The notes beneath the pieces were generated by a model. The model did no database searches. It was not told the DNA's origin and saw only the letters and a list, made by a program, of their open reading frames with translations. The position numbers and the translations under genes were made by a program. Source: Pseudomonadota bacterium (lineage in GTDB: Bacteria > Pseudomonadota > Alphaproteobacteria > Micavibrionales > CSBR16-224). From it: a DNA stretch of 64,000 nt. Where the stretch lies: contig CP053449.1 in NCBI GenBank assembly GCA_013285465.1, forward strand, positions 2,256,735 to 2,320,734, given 5' to 3'. Shown here in pieces: positions 28,617 to 37,217 of this stretch; the first letter of the stretch is position 1; every line of letters begins with the position of its first letter.

Positions 28617-29375
28617 ATGGGATTTTTATCAGCACTTGCCGGTTTTTTCGATACATCCACTGCCGCAACCGGCCTTGTTGCCGCCGGATTAACGGTCTGC
28701 CCCGTCCACCCGATCCCGCAGGTAGAAGTGCATTTTGCCGCGCAGCAGCCTTTTTACAGCGAGGATATCTCCGCCCGCCGTTTAACGGAAAATGCCCTGC
28801 AAGACCCCGATTCCACCATGACCCGCCATCAGGGCTGGACAGTACACGGTACAACCGCCCGTCAGATCAGTCACAAATTTTTTCTCAATTTCACGACCAG
28901 AAGCGACAAAGCGGGGAATATGTGTCTCTATTTCTCCCATGCCACATTTGCCATCACTTATTATCCCGCCGTCTTTATCGCGAGAGAGGCTTTGGACAAA
29001 AAATGCTATGCCGATGTCGTCCGCGCGCATGAAATGCAGCATGTCGCCATTGATATAGCGGGTATTCAGGAATATCTGCCCCATATCAAATCGGATATGC
29101 TGCTTTATCTGCGCTCCCTCGGTTATCAGGGTTTCGGGCCGATGAAACTGCAAGCCGCACAAGCCAAACAGAAGGAACTGCAAAAACAGGTGATGCAGGC
29201 GACAATTCCGATGATCGAAAAACTGCGTGTCGCCGTCAGGGAACGGCAAAGCGCCATTGACACACCGGAGAACTATCTCCGTGAACAGGCAAAATGCCCG
29301 GGAGACTTTCCCGAGATCGATTTTGAGCTGCTCAAAAAACAGCTCGGGCTCTCAACCTCTCCGCAGGCGCAGTAA
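28617..29375 (+). CDS. predicted zinc metalloprotease-like protein, HExxH (first paralogue)
   Basis: I choose ATG 28617 over ATG 28608 because it aligns MGFLSA with MGVLSA at the start of the following paralogue. 252 residues. A hydrophobic stretch near the N-terminus (TGLVAAGLTVCPVHP, 19-33) may be an anchor or signal. A strand-rich domain follows (VEVHFAAQQPFY, CLYFSHATFAITYYPAVFIA), then a helix bearing the HExxH motif HEMQH (138-142) in CYADVVRAHEMQHVAID, and a basic helical C-terminus. The layout recalls DUF922-type predicted zinc proteases, but I cannot confirm membership. Little ribosome-binding signal is seen at the start. Confidence 0.65.
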   Translation: MGFLSALAGFFDTSTAATGLVAAGLTVCPVHPIPQVEVHFAAQQPFYSEDISARRLTENALQDPDSTMTRHQGWTVHGTTARQISHKFFLNFTTRSDKAGNMCLYFSHATFAITYYPAVFIAREALDKKCYADVVRAHEMQHVAIDIAGIQEYLPHIKSDMLLYLRSLGYQGFGPMKLQAAQAKQKELQKQVMQATIPMIEKLRVAVRERQSAIDTPENYLREQAKCPGDFPEIDFELLKKQLGLSTSPQAQ

Positions 29376-30110
29376 ATGGGGGTTCTTTCCGCAACCGCCA
29401 TCCTTCTGAAACAACATGCCGCCAGCGGTCTGGTTGCCGCCGGACTGGTTGTCTGCCCCGTCAAACCGCCGCCGCAGGTTTATGTGCATTTTGCCGCTGA
29501 AAAGACCCTTTATAATACCGATTTCTCCGGTGCGCAGCTGGCACAGGGGCTGACAACACCCTCCGGCTCCTCCTTTGCCAGCCATAAAGGAACTTCCCCG
29601 GGCACGGACACGCTGCATGGTGTAACGATGCGCCAGCTGGGGCATCACCTGCGCATGGGGTTTAACACATGGACGGATCAGGACGGCAAAGCCTGTCTGT
29701 ATTTCGAACATGCGACTTTTACCATCACCTATCAGGCCACTGTTTTTATCGCCAAGGAAATTCTGGATGATAAATGCTACGCCGATGTCGTCCGCGCCCA
29801 TGAAAACCATCACATTATCATCGATCTTGATACCATCCACGAACATATCCCCGCCATCAAGACCCAGCTTTTACAGCATATCCGCAATATCGGCTATCAG
29901 GGGGTCGGGCCGGTGACGGCTGAACAAAAAGCCGCCAAGCGCAAAGAGATGAAAAAACAGCTCGCCGCTGCGGCAAGGCCGCTTGTCCGTCAATTGCGCC
30001 TGCAGGTAGCGCAGCGGCAGAATAAAATCGATACGCCGGAAAATCTGGCGCAGGAAGAAGCACATTGCGGCGCGAAAACCGATACGCCCGAAAACACCCC
30101 GCCTAAATAA
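29376..30110 (+). CDS. predicted zinc metalloprotease-like protein, HExxH (second paralogue)
   Basis: 244 residues; its ATG directly follows the TAA of the previous gene. Paralogous over its whole length to the first: ASGLVAAGLVVCPVKP, QVYVHFAAEKTLY, CLYFEHATFTITYQATVFIA and CYADVVRAHENHHIIID, with HExxH motif HENHH (142-146). The conserved Cys and the conserved 'DK/DDKCYADVVRAHE' block mark a real shared domain. Its last 8 bases overlap the convergent oxygenase gene. The pair probably arose by tandem duplication. Confidence 0.65.
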   Translation: MGVLSATAILLKQHAASGLVAAGLVVCPVKPPPQVYVHFAAEKTLYNTDFSGAQLAQGLTTPSGSSFASHKGTSPGTDTLHGVTMRQLGHHLRMGFNTWTDQDGKACLYFEHATFTITYQATVFIAKEILDDKCYADVVRAHENHHIIIDLDTIHEHIPAIKTQLLQHIRNIGYQGVGPVTAEQKAAKRKEMKKQLAAAARPLVRQLRLQVAQRQNKIDTPENLAQEEAHCGAKTDTPENTPPK

Positions 30111-30777
30111 GCGGATCCGCCCGTTCCGCCGAGGAATTGTTACAGCGGAACCAGCCCGCGATACTGCGGCGCACACGGTTTGCGGGTGTCACCTCATGCG
30201 GAATATCCTCGCTGAGGAAAACGGCGATGCTTCCCTCCTCCGGCAGCACAACATTCACAACACGGTTGTGATCATCACGGTCGAACAAGGTCAGCATCCC
30301 GCCGTCTTTTTCCCGCCATTCTTCATTCAGATAGCAGACCGTCGAGACAATGCGGTTTTTGCCGCCCTTCAGCGCATCAATATGTTTCTTGTAAAAACCG
30401 CCTGCGGGGTACATTGCGTAATGCGCTTCATATTCAAACAGGCCCAGAAACAGATCACGGTTCAAACACAGGCGCAGATTTTCCATCAAACCCGTATATT
30501 CCCGATCCGTGCTATGTGCGGGGTCCAGCCAGAATGTGCGGTCCCGGCGGATATCTTCCGCAATGCGGTTTTGATCCTCCCGCCCGATTCCGGCCGGGGT
30601 GAGTGCTTCCGCCTCTTCCAGCTCCGCCATCCGTGTCTTCAAAGCCGCCGCGAGGCCGATACCAAGATAATCGGGCTGTACGGACCAGCCTTTTTCAAAT
30701 AGATCCTCCGCAATCCGCGCATGGAATATGGCGGCGGCATTATGCAGAAGCGGAGGTATCGTTACATTATGTGTCAT
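30103..30777 (-). CDS. 2OG-Fe(II) oxygenase, SM-20/prolyl-hydroxylase-like
   Basis: 224 residues. The double-stranded beta-helix core carries the iron triad HID (in FYKKHIDALKGG) plus the distal His in IPHEVTPANRVRRSIAGWFR, with the Arg of that strand positioned to bind 2-oxoglutarate. FEYEAHYAMYPAGGFYKKHID and STVCYLNEEW match the SM-20/PKHD group (EglN-like prolyl hydroxylases). Such enzymes hydroxylate proteins, for example proline in ribosomal proteins or EF-Tu; the target here is unknown. No partner gene is evident. Confidence 0.82.
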   Translation of the reverse strand: MTHNVTIPPLLHNAAAIFHARIAEDLFEKGWSVQPDYLGIGLAAALKTRMAELEEAEALTPAGIGREDQNRIAEDIRRDRTFWLDPAHSTDREYTGLMENLRLCLNRDLFLGLFEYEAHYAMYPAGGFYKKHIDALKGGKNRIVSTVCYLNEEWREKDGGMLTLFDRDDHNRVVNVVLPEEGSIAVFLSEDIPHEVTPANRVRRSIAGWFRCNNSSAERADPLI

Positions 30778-30874
30778 GGATGCCAGTATTGCGCCCGAAT
30801 ATTAAAAAGCACAAGCAGGAAAATACACAAGCCGCAACAACGCTTCTTTAATAAGATTATTATATAATATTTCC

Positions 30875-32290
30875 ATGGGAAAAAATGTCTTAAAAACACT
30901 GAAAGAGACGTTTCGCAAACTGTCGATCTCGCCGCTACAGCGGCGGATTGAACAGGCCATGCAGAACATGCATCCCGAGGCAGGGGCGCTGATGGAAAAG
31001 CTCGACCATCCGCGCCTGCACAGCCGGATCAAACGCAACGGTCAACAATGTTATCCCGAAGAGGATCGCATCCGTCTGGTGACCAATGAAAAAGCCGCCA
31101 TCGAAACGGAGGCGGATATGGTCTATGCCGCCATGGTTGATATGGCAGAGAAAAAAGGGCTGGGCAACGCGGTTCTCGCAGCTGAGCGGCGCGAGATCAA
31201 CAGCCGGATTTATACCGATTGGCAGGGGGACTGTACGCGTTTTAAATGCAGCGATCTTAACCATGGCGCGACGGGACGGAATGCCGCGCTGCTGCGTGCC
31301 TGTATAAGATTTCTGGAAGAGTCGGAGCTGCCGCAATGCGGCATGGTTGCAAAACTTCTGAAAGAACATGACATGACCGTCAATCTGCGCCCCGCGCAAA
31401 ACAGCGCCCTTAGCGGCAGTTTTTCGCCCGACAGCAAGGAACTGACCCTGTTCTATGACCCCGAAATGGATGATCTGGATATTACCGGCAAACTGTGCCT
31501 GAACATTGTCCATGAAACCTGCCATTTCTATCAGGATCAAAAAGGTATCATGGCTGACAGTATGAAAGATGTGAACGCGTACAGGGAGATTTTTCATTTA
31601 AACGAATTGCAGGCACATACGGCGCAGTACAAAACCGCCCTCCAACTCTTGACCCAAAGCAGCCATTATCAGGATTTTGCCGCCCGCCAAACCGATATTG
31701 ACGCCTTGTCGGAAAAACTGGGAACATCGCCGCAATTGCAGGATCGCATCTGTTTCCAGCATCTGTGTCAAAGCCGGGCCGGCACAACCATTCTGCTCAA
31801 CCTGCAGCAACACAGCCTTGCGGAAGTCATACCGCCCGATCCGGTTTTTTCCGAAGCGCTGGTCAAGGAGGCACTCTGTTTCGGAGAAATTACCGCCATC
31901 ACCGAAAACGGCATCCAATATGAGACGGATCAGCTGTCCCGCATGCAGCGCTATGCCCATTCCCACATTGCGGTTTTGAATTACACGGAGGCGCGCGGTG
32001 ACGGCATGGATTTTGAAACAGCCGTGCAGCAGCATTTTCAAACATCTTTAGGGTTGGAAACAACCGGAAACACCGTCCCCTTTGCAGATAAGGACCTGTC
32101 TTTCGTCAGTCCGGTCACACAGCGCGAGATCAGTGTCGGCGCGATTGAAATGCTGTGGGAAAAGACCGGATTTGAACAAACGGGTTTCGGTAATCTGGGG
32201 CAGGCCAGCGAGGATGTCCTTGCCAAATCAACACCCGAAAAACCGCAAAAAACACCAAAAAACAGTCACCGTTTCAGCGCCGGTGCCTGA
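30875..32290 (+). CDS. predicted HExxH metallopeptidase-like protein (471 aa)
   Basis: Soluble. The central part has strand LTLFYDPEMDD, then a helix with HETCH (213-217) in LCLNIVHETCHFYQDQ, and an acidic residue 27 residues later (Glu244 in HLNELQAHTAQY) that could be the third zinc ligand, as in gluzincins. This resembles predicted metallopeptidases such as DUF6782, from memory and unconfirmed. The C-terminal half is helical with a Pro/Lys-rich tail. It is unrelated in sequence to the two HExxH paralogues 1 kb upstream. Confidence 0.6.
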   Translation: MGKNVLKTLKETFRKLSISPLQRRIEQAMQNMHPEAGALMEKLDHPRLHSRIKRNGQQCYPEEDRIRLVTNEKAAIETEADMVYAAMVDMAEKKGLGNAVLAAERREINSRIYTDWQGDCTRFKCSDLNHGATGRNAALLRACIRFLEESELPQCGMVAKLLKEHDMTVNLRPAQNSALSGSFSPDSKELTLFYDPEMDDLDITGKLCLNIVHETCHFYQDQKGIMADSMKDVNAYREIFHLNELQAHTAQYKTALQLLTQSSHYQDFAARQTDIDALSEKLGTSPQLQDRICFQHLCQSRAGTTILLNLQQHSLAEVIPPDPVFSEALVKEALCFGEITAITENGIQYETDQLSRMQRYAHSHIAVLNYTEARGDGMDFETAVQQHFQTSLGLETTGNTVPFADKDLSFVSPVTQREISVGAIEMLWEKTGFEQTGFGNLGQASEDVLAKSTPEKPQKTPKNSHRFSAGA

Positions 32291-32690
32291 TAAAATTTCT
32301 CAGCGATGTCTGGCGTACGCGTACTGCCGTATTTTGTTCGGCGCGTAATTCCTCCCGCGTTTTCGGTACCAAATGGCGGTATTTTTCCTGCTGGTCTTCC
32401 GGCAGGGCTGCAAAATTTGCGCCGTGCAAAATCAAGACGCCCACTGTTTCTTCATGGTCATTCTTTGCCGCGCATTTCAATGCTTCGTCTTCCTGCGCAT
32501 GAATATCCAGCCCCATCTCAAGCAGCAGTAAAACCGTGGAGGTATAGCCTTTTCCCGCCGCCGCCTGCAAAGCCACATCTTTATAGGCGCGCGGATTCGC
32601 GCCCATGCGCACCTGTTCCCGCAAGTCATCATCCTTGCCTTGAACCGCAGCCATAATCATATGGTTATCCAGCTTTGTCTGTGAGGGCAA
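32274..32690 (-). CDS. small ankyrin-repeat protein
   Basis: About 138 residues with three to four ankyrin-like units: HMIMAAVQGKDDDLREQVRMGANPRAYK, VALQAAAGKGYTSTVLLLLEMGLDIHAQ and EALKCAAKNDHEETVGVLILHGANF. The start is uncertain: TTG 32690 has a good site (GGCGGAG 8 bp upstream), while the first ATG is at 32663 and an upstream TTG (32774) overlaps the preceding gene. Probably follows the HDAC-fold gene in one transcript. Its 3' end overlaps the convergent metallopeptidase gene by 17 bp. Likely a cytoplasmic protein-protein interaction module. Confidence 0.6.
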   Translation of the reverse strand: MPSQTKLDNHMIMAAVQGKDDDLREQVRMGANPRAYKDVALQAAAGKGYTSTVLLLLEMGLDIHAQEDEALKCAAKNDHEETVGVLILHGANFAALPEDQQEKYRHLVPKTREELRAEQNTAVRVRQTSLRNFIRHRR

Positions 32691-32770
32691 TGCCGTGTCT
32701 CCGCCTGTGTTAGAAAATTGGTTTTCCGTTATTTTTCGATGCGTTACCCTAACAATTATTTTCCGTAATG

Positions 32771-33889
32771 TCAAGGTTTTCCTGCTACGGAAAACAACCC
32801 GAATTGCCGCTCCAGATTCAGGATGCTTTGCGCGATGATATGCGCGTTGCTTTTCTGATAGCCGCCGCCCAGCAACATCACGACAGGCACGTCATGGTCA
32901 AAGGCCTGCCGGAACACCATTTCATCGCGTTTTATAATTCCCTCCGCAGATATAGCCAGCGCCCCCAGCGGATCACCTTCCAGAATATCGGTACCGGCAA
33001 TATAAATAACGATATCGGGATGAAATTCCGCGAAGGCCTGCGGCAATGCCTTATCCAGCAGTCCGAAATACAGTTTATCACCGGAAAAGGCGCGCAATTC
33101 GACCGCCTGATCAATTCCCTGTTTGGCTTTTACATCATGCGGATAGATTTCGGTATTATAGGCATCCAGAATATAAACATCCTCATCCTCTATAAAATCC
33201 GTTCCATGACCGTTGCCCTGATGTGCATCCAGATCAATAATCATCGCCTTTTTTATTTTTCCCTCGCGGCGCAGATATTTGATCACCATGCCGATATCCG
33301 CCAATGCGCAAAAACCTTCCCCCCTGCCGGCGGAGGCATGATGAAAGCCGCCGCCCAGATTAACAGCCCAGCCATGTTCCAATGCCGCCAGCGCCGCCAG
33401 CAAGCTGCCGCCGGTCTGGTATTTCATCGGCTCCAACACCAGATTATTTACCAGCTTATCCGGCAGGATGCGCAGGAAACCCAGCTCGGTAATCCGTGCA
33501 ATGGTTCGTGCATATTGTAATGAGTCCAGATAATCAGCTGTATGCGCCAAATTCAGCAATGCCGTATCAGGCTTGGCTGCTGTGATGAAATACTGCACGA
33601 CATCAGGCTTTTTCTGCTTCAGCTCTGCGTAAATCCGCCCGTATTTTTTGCTGTCAAACGGATGCAGATTTTCCAAACCGCGAAAGGAGATATTATAGTG
33701 CGGGCTGTAAACAACCGGGATATTATCCTTAAAAGACTGCGCAGGGTTCAGGAAGTTGTCCTCCGGTGTCACGAACATCCCCACCGCCACATTGATTAGC
33801 AAAGCCAGCAGAACGGGCAGGTAAATATACAGCGCCCTTTTACGGGTGTTTTGATTATACAGCCTGTCCTTCCAGAATTTCTTACCCAT
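32771..33889 (-). CDS. membrane-anchored histone-deacetylase-fold protein
   Basis: 372 residues from ATG 33889, chosen because AGGA lies 6 bp before it; the frame extends 16 codons upstream without a site. A basic N-terminus and one transmembrane helix (YIYLPVLLALLINVAVGMFV, about 21-40) precede a full arginase/deacetylase-type domain. It has the HH pair in LGGGFHHAS, zinc ligands in IIDLDAHQGNGHGTDF (Asp, His), an Asp in YIAGTDILEGDPLG, and the GGGYQKSN end. It is closest in style to class IV/HDAC11-like and acetoin-utilisation-type bacterial enzymes. A membrane anchor on such a domain is unusual; with this topology the catalytic domain could be periplasmic. Confidence 0.82.
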   Translation of the reverse strand: MGKKFWKDRLYNQNTRKRALYIYLPVLLALLINVAVGMFVTPEDNFLNPAQSFKDNIPVVYSPHYNISFRGLENLHPFDSKKYGRIYAELKQKKPDVVQYFITAAKPDTALLNLAHTADYLDSLQYARTIARITELGFLRILPDKLVNNLVLEPMKYQTGGSLLAALAALEHGWAVNLGGGFHHASAGRGEGFCALADIGMVIKYLRREGKIKKAMIIDLDAHQGNGHGTDFIEDEDVYILDAYNTEIYPHDVKAKQGIDQAVELRAFSGDKLYFGLLDKALPQAFAEFHPDIVIYIAGTDILEGDPLGALAISAEGIIKRDEMVFRQAFDHDVPVVMLLGGGYQKSNAHIIAQSILNLERQFGLFSVAGKP

Positions 33890-34023
33890 GTGATCTTCCT
33901 GTTCTTTTACACCGCCTTTATCGTGAAAGATAATCACCTTGCCGTAAACACTCTTTTTACCTTTTTCATATAATATGTATTAAACCACGAAAAATAAGAT
34001 ATAACGGGACGAAGGACGGTATC

Positions 34024-35121
34024 ATGGCAGGCACGGCACCAAAACACAGGCGGGGATATTTGATCGCAACATTCGCAGCCGTTCTGCTGGCAGGCGGTTA
34101 CGGATTAACGCATAAAAGCGATAACGCCGCCCCTTCCGCAGAGCGCGATGAAAGAACCGTCCTTGATATGCAGGAACAAGTGCGCAGCTGGAGCGAAGGT
34201 TTTGCCCTGCAAAAACAAGTTGAAACCGCGCTGCAAAACCGTGACCCCGATCAGGCCGCCGCGTTACTGGCTGATGCCCCTTCTTTTGCCGAGGATGCCG
34301 ACGCTTTTGCCTTTAATATCCTGAATACAGCTGCCGAAGACGGGCTCAGCGATATCGCCCTACTGACCATGGAAAAACTGCCTTATAATGCCGAAGCGGT
34401 GCAAAACGCCGTTGAAACCGCGCTGCAAAACGGGCATCCGGATTTTGCCGAAAATGTTCTGGCCGCCTCCAAAGCTTTTCCCGATGACGAATATGCTTTC
34501 GCCTTCAATATTCTCAGCACCGCCGCCGAAAACGGGCTGGAGCGCATTGCCGTTCTAACGACGGAAAAACTGCCCTATGATGCGGATTCCGTACAGAATG
34601 CCGTTGAGGTCGCCCTGCAAAATGAACAGCCGGATTTTGCCGAAGCTTTGCTGGCCGCCTCCAGATCCTTTGCGGATGATGACGGCGCTTTTGCCTTTAA
34701 CATTCTGGCCATGGCGGGGGTGAACGGGCTGAACCGTGTCGCCGTTCTGACCACCGAAAAACTGCCCTATGACGGTGATGCCGTACAATATGCCGTTGAA
34801 GCCGGTTTGCAGAATGACCATCCCGATTTCGCCGCCGCATTACTGACGGCCTCCCGCTCTTTCGCAGATGATAAACGTGCTTTCGCTTTTAATATTCTGG
34901 TCACAGCGGGGGAAAACGGGCTGAATGATATCGCCCTGCTGACCATGCAGAAACTGCCCTATGACGCCGATACGGTCGAAGCCGCAACCAAAGCCGCCAA
35001 AGAAAACGGCCATCCCGACACGGCGGATACCATCAATCAGGCGGCAAAAGCTACCGCGGGCGCAGAGCAGAAAATCGTGCAAAATGCCGCTCCCGGCAAG
35101 CCGCAGAACCTGCGCGGATAA
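34024..35121 (+). CDS. anchored protein with tandem 64-residue helical repeats
   Basis: 365 residues. A basic N-terminus and one transmembrane helix (GYLIATFAAVLLAGGYGL, about 11-28) are followed by a linker and then four near-identical 64-residue repeats (66-321) plus a partial fifth. Each repeat has two helix-turn-helix halves: VExALQNxxPDFAxxLLAASRSFxDD and AFAFNILxxAxxNGLxxIAxLTxEKLPYDAD. It resembles ankyrin or other alpha-solenoid proteins. The sequence after the anchor is acidic. Function unknown; likely a periplasmic or cytoplasmic scaffold. It diverges from the HDAC-fold gene, with 134 bp between starts. Confidence 0.75.
   Translation: MAGTAPKHRRGYLIATFAAVLLAGGYGLTHKSDNAAPSAERDERTVLDMQEQVRSWSEGFALQKQVETALQNRDPDQAAALLADAPSFAEDADAFAFNILNTAAEDGLSDIALLTMEKLPYNAEAVQNAVETALQNGHPDFAENVLAASKAFPDDEYAFAFNILSTAAENGLERIAVLTTEKLPYDADSVQNAVEVALQNEQPDFAEALLAASRSFADDDGAFAFNILAMAGVNGLNRVAVLTTEKLPYDGDAVQYAVEAGLQNDHPDFAAALLTASRSFADDKRAFAFNILVTAGENGLNDIALLTMQKLPYDADTVEAATKAAKENGHPDTADTINQAAKATAGAEQKIVQNAAPGKPQNLRG
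34219..34986 (+). repeat. four in-frame 192-bp tandem repeats
   Basis: Units begin at 34219, 34411, 34603 and 34795 and encode 64 residues each. Identical protein landmarks recur at the same phase in every unit (AFAFNIL, NGL or DGL, EKLPY or QKLPY). A partial fifth unit starts at 34987. High similarity suggests recent expansion and possible copy-number change by recombination. Confidence 0.9.
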
Positions 35122-35127
35122 CCTTGC

Positions 35128-35970
35128 CTATTCCGCAGGCCGGAACGCCGCAAAGGCCCGCACCATATCACGGTTACAGTCAATCCGCGCCCGTGCCGGT
35201 TTCAGGCAGGGCGTTTCCGTTGTCACAACGCGCGGAATACCCTTGCGGGTTAACAGCCCCTCGAAGGTCGCATCAAAATCATTATGCCAGATGCCGTTTT
35301 TCAGCTTGGGATCAATCAGCGTATCGGCACCGCCGTCTTTGATAATGCCGACATGCTCTCTTAAACAGGTCAGGAAAATCTCGGCAAAGGGGCTGGGTTG
35401 TTCCGCATCTTCACTAAGAAAAATAAAGCCTTCATTCAAACCGTCATCTTCATGCTGGGTGACGAAACCGTCCCGCGCCAATGCCGTAAGGCGGTCGATA
35501 TGTGCCACCAATATCTTTCCCTCGACGGACGGTTCCGTCCTGTTTTTATAAATGTCCTCGCTGTTATCACTTATCAATTCGGGCACAAAACTGCGGTTCG
35601 GATTCTCGCCATACAGATTCAGCCGCGTCCCTGCGGCAAATCCCGTCGGATTGACCAGCGGCAAAAAGGAATGATTCACCGCAGTCAGCTCCGCCGCTGT
35701 TGCCGTTTCAAGATATTCAAGAATGCCCCACACGCCGGCAGGTTCTTCGCCGTGAAAACCGCCCGCCGATAACAGCGATAATTTTTCCGGATCCGGTGTT
35801 TCAGGAAACAGCAGGAAAATATCATAACCCTCAACCTGCCCCAGCGCTTCCAGCACATAAGGGCGGATCGCATTCATACGGGCCGCCGCCGCATGCAGTC
35901 TTTCATAAAACAATCCGATATCATGCAGATGCGGGAAATCCGGCGGTGATTTTTTATCAATCTCTGTCAT
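35128..35970 (-). CDS. M14-type metallocarboxypeptidase / succinylglutamate desuccinylase-like hydrolase
   Basis: 280 residues, no signal peptide. Zinc ligands of the family appear as HxxE in SAGGFHGEEPAGVWGILEYLE (His73, Glu76). The substrate-binding Asn-Arg pair is in LVNPTGFAAGTRLNLYGENPNRSF (NPNR), and the catalytic Glu candidate is in VVTTETPC near the C-terminus. The group includes carboxypeptidases and N-acyl amino acid amidohydrolases; the substrate is unknown. It converges on the 64-residue repeat protein gene with 6 bp between stops. Confidence 0.72.
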   Translation of the reverse strand: MTEIDKKSPPDFPHLHDIGLFYERLHAAAARMNAIRPYVLEALGQVEGYDIFLLFPETPDPEKLSLLSAGGFHGEEPAGVWGILEYLETATAAELTAVNHSFLPLVNPTGFAAGTRLNLYGENPNRSFVPELISDNSEDIYKNRTEPSVEGKILVAHIDRLTALARDGFVTQHEDDGLNEGFIFLSEDAEQPSPFAEIFLTCLREHVGIIKDGGADTLIDPKLKNGIWHNDFDATFEGLLTRKGIPRVVTTETPCLKPARARIDCNRDMVRAFAAFRPAE

Positions 35971-36122
35971 ATGCCCTCCCTTGTCAAAACCAACAGATAA
36001 ATGATGGCGTAAAACAGCCTGCCGGACAATGGTGATGTGCCGGTATTGTCATCAAAGTTCGAATGTCACTGTTTTACCGCAGCAAATCCCGTCGATATCT
36101 TCTGGCGTCCGGCGGGAAAGCC

Positions 36123-36137
36123 GTGTAACTTTTACAC
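36123..36137. promoter_or_regulatory. inverted repeat abutting the moeB start codon
   Basis: GTGTAA-CTT-TTACAC ends one base before the ATG at 36138. It could be an operator or an RNA hairpin masking the start; no Shine-Dalgarno sequence is visible ahead of this gene. Confidence 0.35.
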
Positions 36138-37217
36138 ATGATGAATGATCGTTACAGCCGTCAAACAGTCTTGCCGGAGATTACGCCGGAAGGGCAGAAC
36201 AAGCTGTCGCACGCAGATGTGTTATGCATCGGTGCCGGCGGGCTGGGCTGTCCTGCCTTGCTGTATCTGGCCGCGGCAGGGATCGGGCATCTGGGGATTG
36301 TGGATTTTGATATTGTAGAGGAAAGCAATCTGCAACGGCAAATCCTGTTCAGTACCGATCAAACCGGACAAAATAAGGCCACCGCAGCACGCGATAAACT
36401 GCGCGCGTTGAATCCCGCCATTCACATCACCGCCCATGCGGAAGAACTGAATGAAGCCAATGCGGAAGATATTTTTTCCGGCTATGATATCATTATTGAC
36501 GGTACGGATAATTTCGCCGCCAAATTCCTGATTAATGACACCGCCGTCAAATGCGGAAAACCTCTTATTTACGGCTCCGTTTCCGGATTTGAAGGACAGG
36601 TCTCCGTCTTCAACCTGCAGGACGGGCCCTGCTATCGCTGTCTTTACCCTGCGCCGCCGCAATCCTATATTCCCAACTGTGCCGAGGCCGGTGTGATCGG
36701 CGCGGTTGCCGGACTGGTCGGCACGCAACAAGCCCTGCAGGCCATTCAGATCATTGTTGCCGATGAAAGCTTTGCGCCGCTGACGGGGAAATTATGGATG
36801 ATTGACGCGCATGACATGCAAACGCAGTGCCTGACGCTACCGAAAAATCCCTCCTGCCCCGTCTGCGGCCTGAAAAAAGAGCAGATTGTGCTGGAATACA
36901 GCTCCCCTGTCTGCGGCTTCATTTCGGAGGTTACACCGGAGCAGGCTCAGGAAAACAAAGAGGCTGTTTTCATTGATGTGCGCGAAGCGCATGAATGGCA
37001 GGCAGGACATATTGCGGCGGCACAACATATCCCGCTTTCCGCACTGTCGCAAAATAACATTCCCGATTTGCCGCGCGATTGTGACCTTATTCTCTATTGC
37101 CGCAGCGGAAAGCGCAGCATAACAGCGGCGAGAATTCTTCTGGCGGAAGGCTATCTGAATGTTTACAGCATGTCGGGCGGCTATGTGGAATGGTCACGCC
37201 TAGAAAACCATAGCTGA
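36138..37217 (+). CDS. moeB: molybdopterin-synthase adenylyltransferase MoeB with C-terminal rhodanese domain
   Basis: 359 residues. The ThiF/MoeB/E1-like domain (about 1-250) has the ATP loop GAGGLGCPALLYLAAAGIG, DFDIVEESNLQRQILF with the catalytic Arg, the DGTDNFAAKFLIND segment, CYRCLYP and a zinc motif CPVCGLKK. A rhodanese domain (about 265-359) follows, with active-site loop LILYCRSGKRS (Cys). This architecture matches MOCS3/MoeBR: adenylation and sulfuration of the MoaD C-terminus. ATG 36141 is an alternative start. The gene stands apart from the moa operon, which faces it. Confidence 0.88.
   Translation: MMNDRYSRQTVLPEITPEGQNKLSHADVLCIGAGGLGCPALLYLAAAGIGHLGIVDFDIVEESNLQRQILFSTDQTGQNKATAARDKLRALNPAIHITAHAEELNEANAEDIFSGYDIIIDGTDNFAAKFLINDTAVKCGKPLIYGSVSGFEGQVSVFNLQDGPCYRCLYPAPPQSYIPNCAEAGVIGAVAGLVGTQQALQAIQIIVADESFAPLTGKLWMIDAHDMQTQCLTLPKNPSCPVCGLKKEQIVLEYSSPVCGFISEVTPEQAQENKEAVFIDVREAHEWQAGHIAAAQHIPLSALSQNNIPDLPRDCDLILYCRSGKRSITAARILLAEGYLNVYSMSGGYVEWSRLENHS

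Noticed and set aside
32768-33520. 250-codon plus-strand frame opposite the HDAC-fold gene
   Set aside because: Antisense shadow of a gene with conserved catalytic residues; no ribosome binding site or known motif.
34219-34986. Possible CRISPR or mobile repeat
   Set aside because: The 192-bp units are in-frame protein repeats without spacers.
27701-36137. Prophage, insertion sequence or toxin-antitoxin island in the accessory stretch
   Set aside because: No integrase, transposase, terminal repeats or toxin family motifs; only orphan and metal-hydrolase-like genes are seen.
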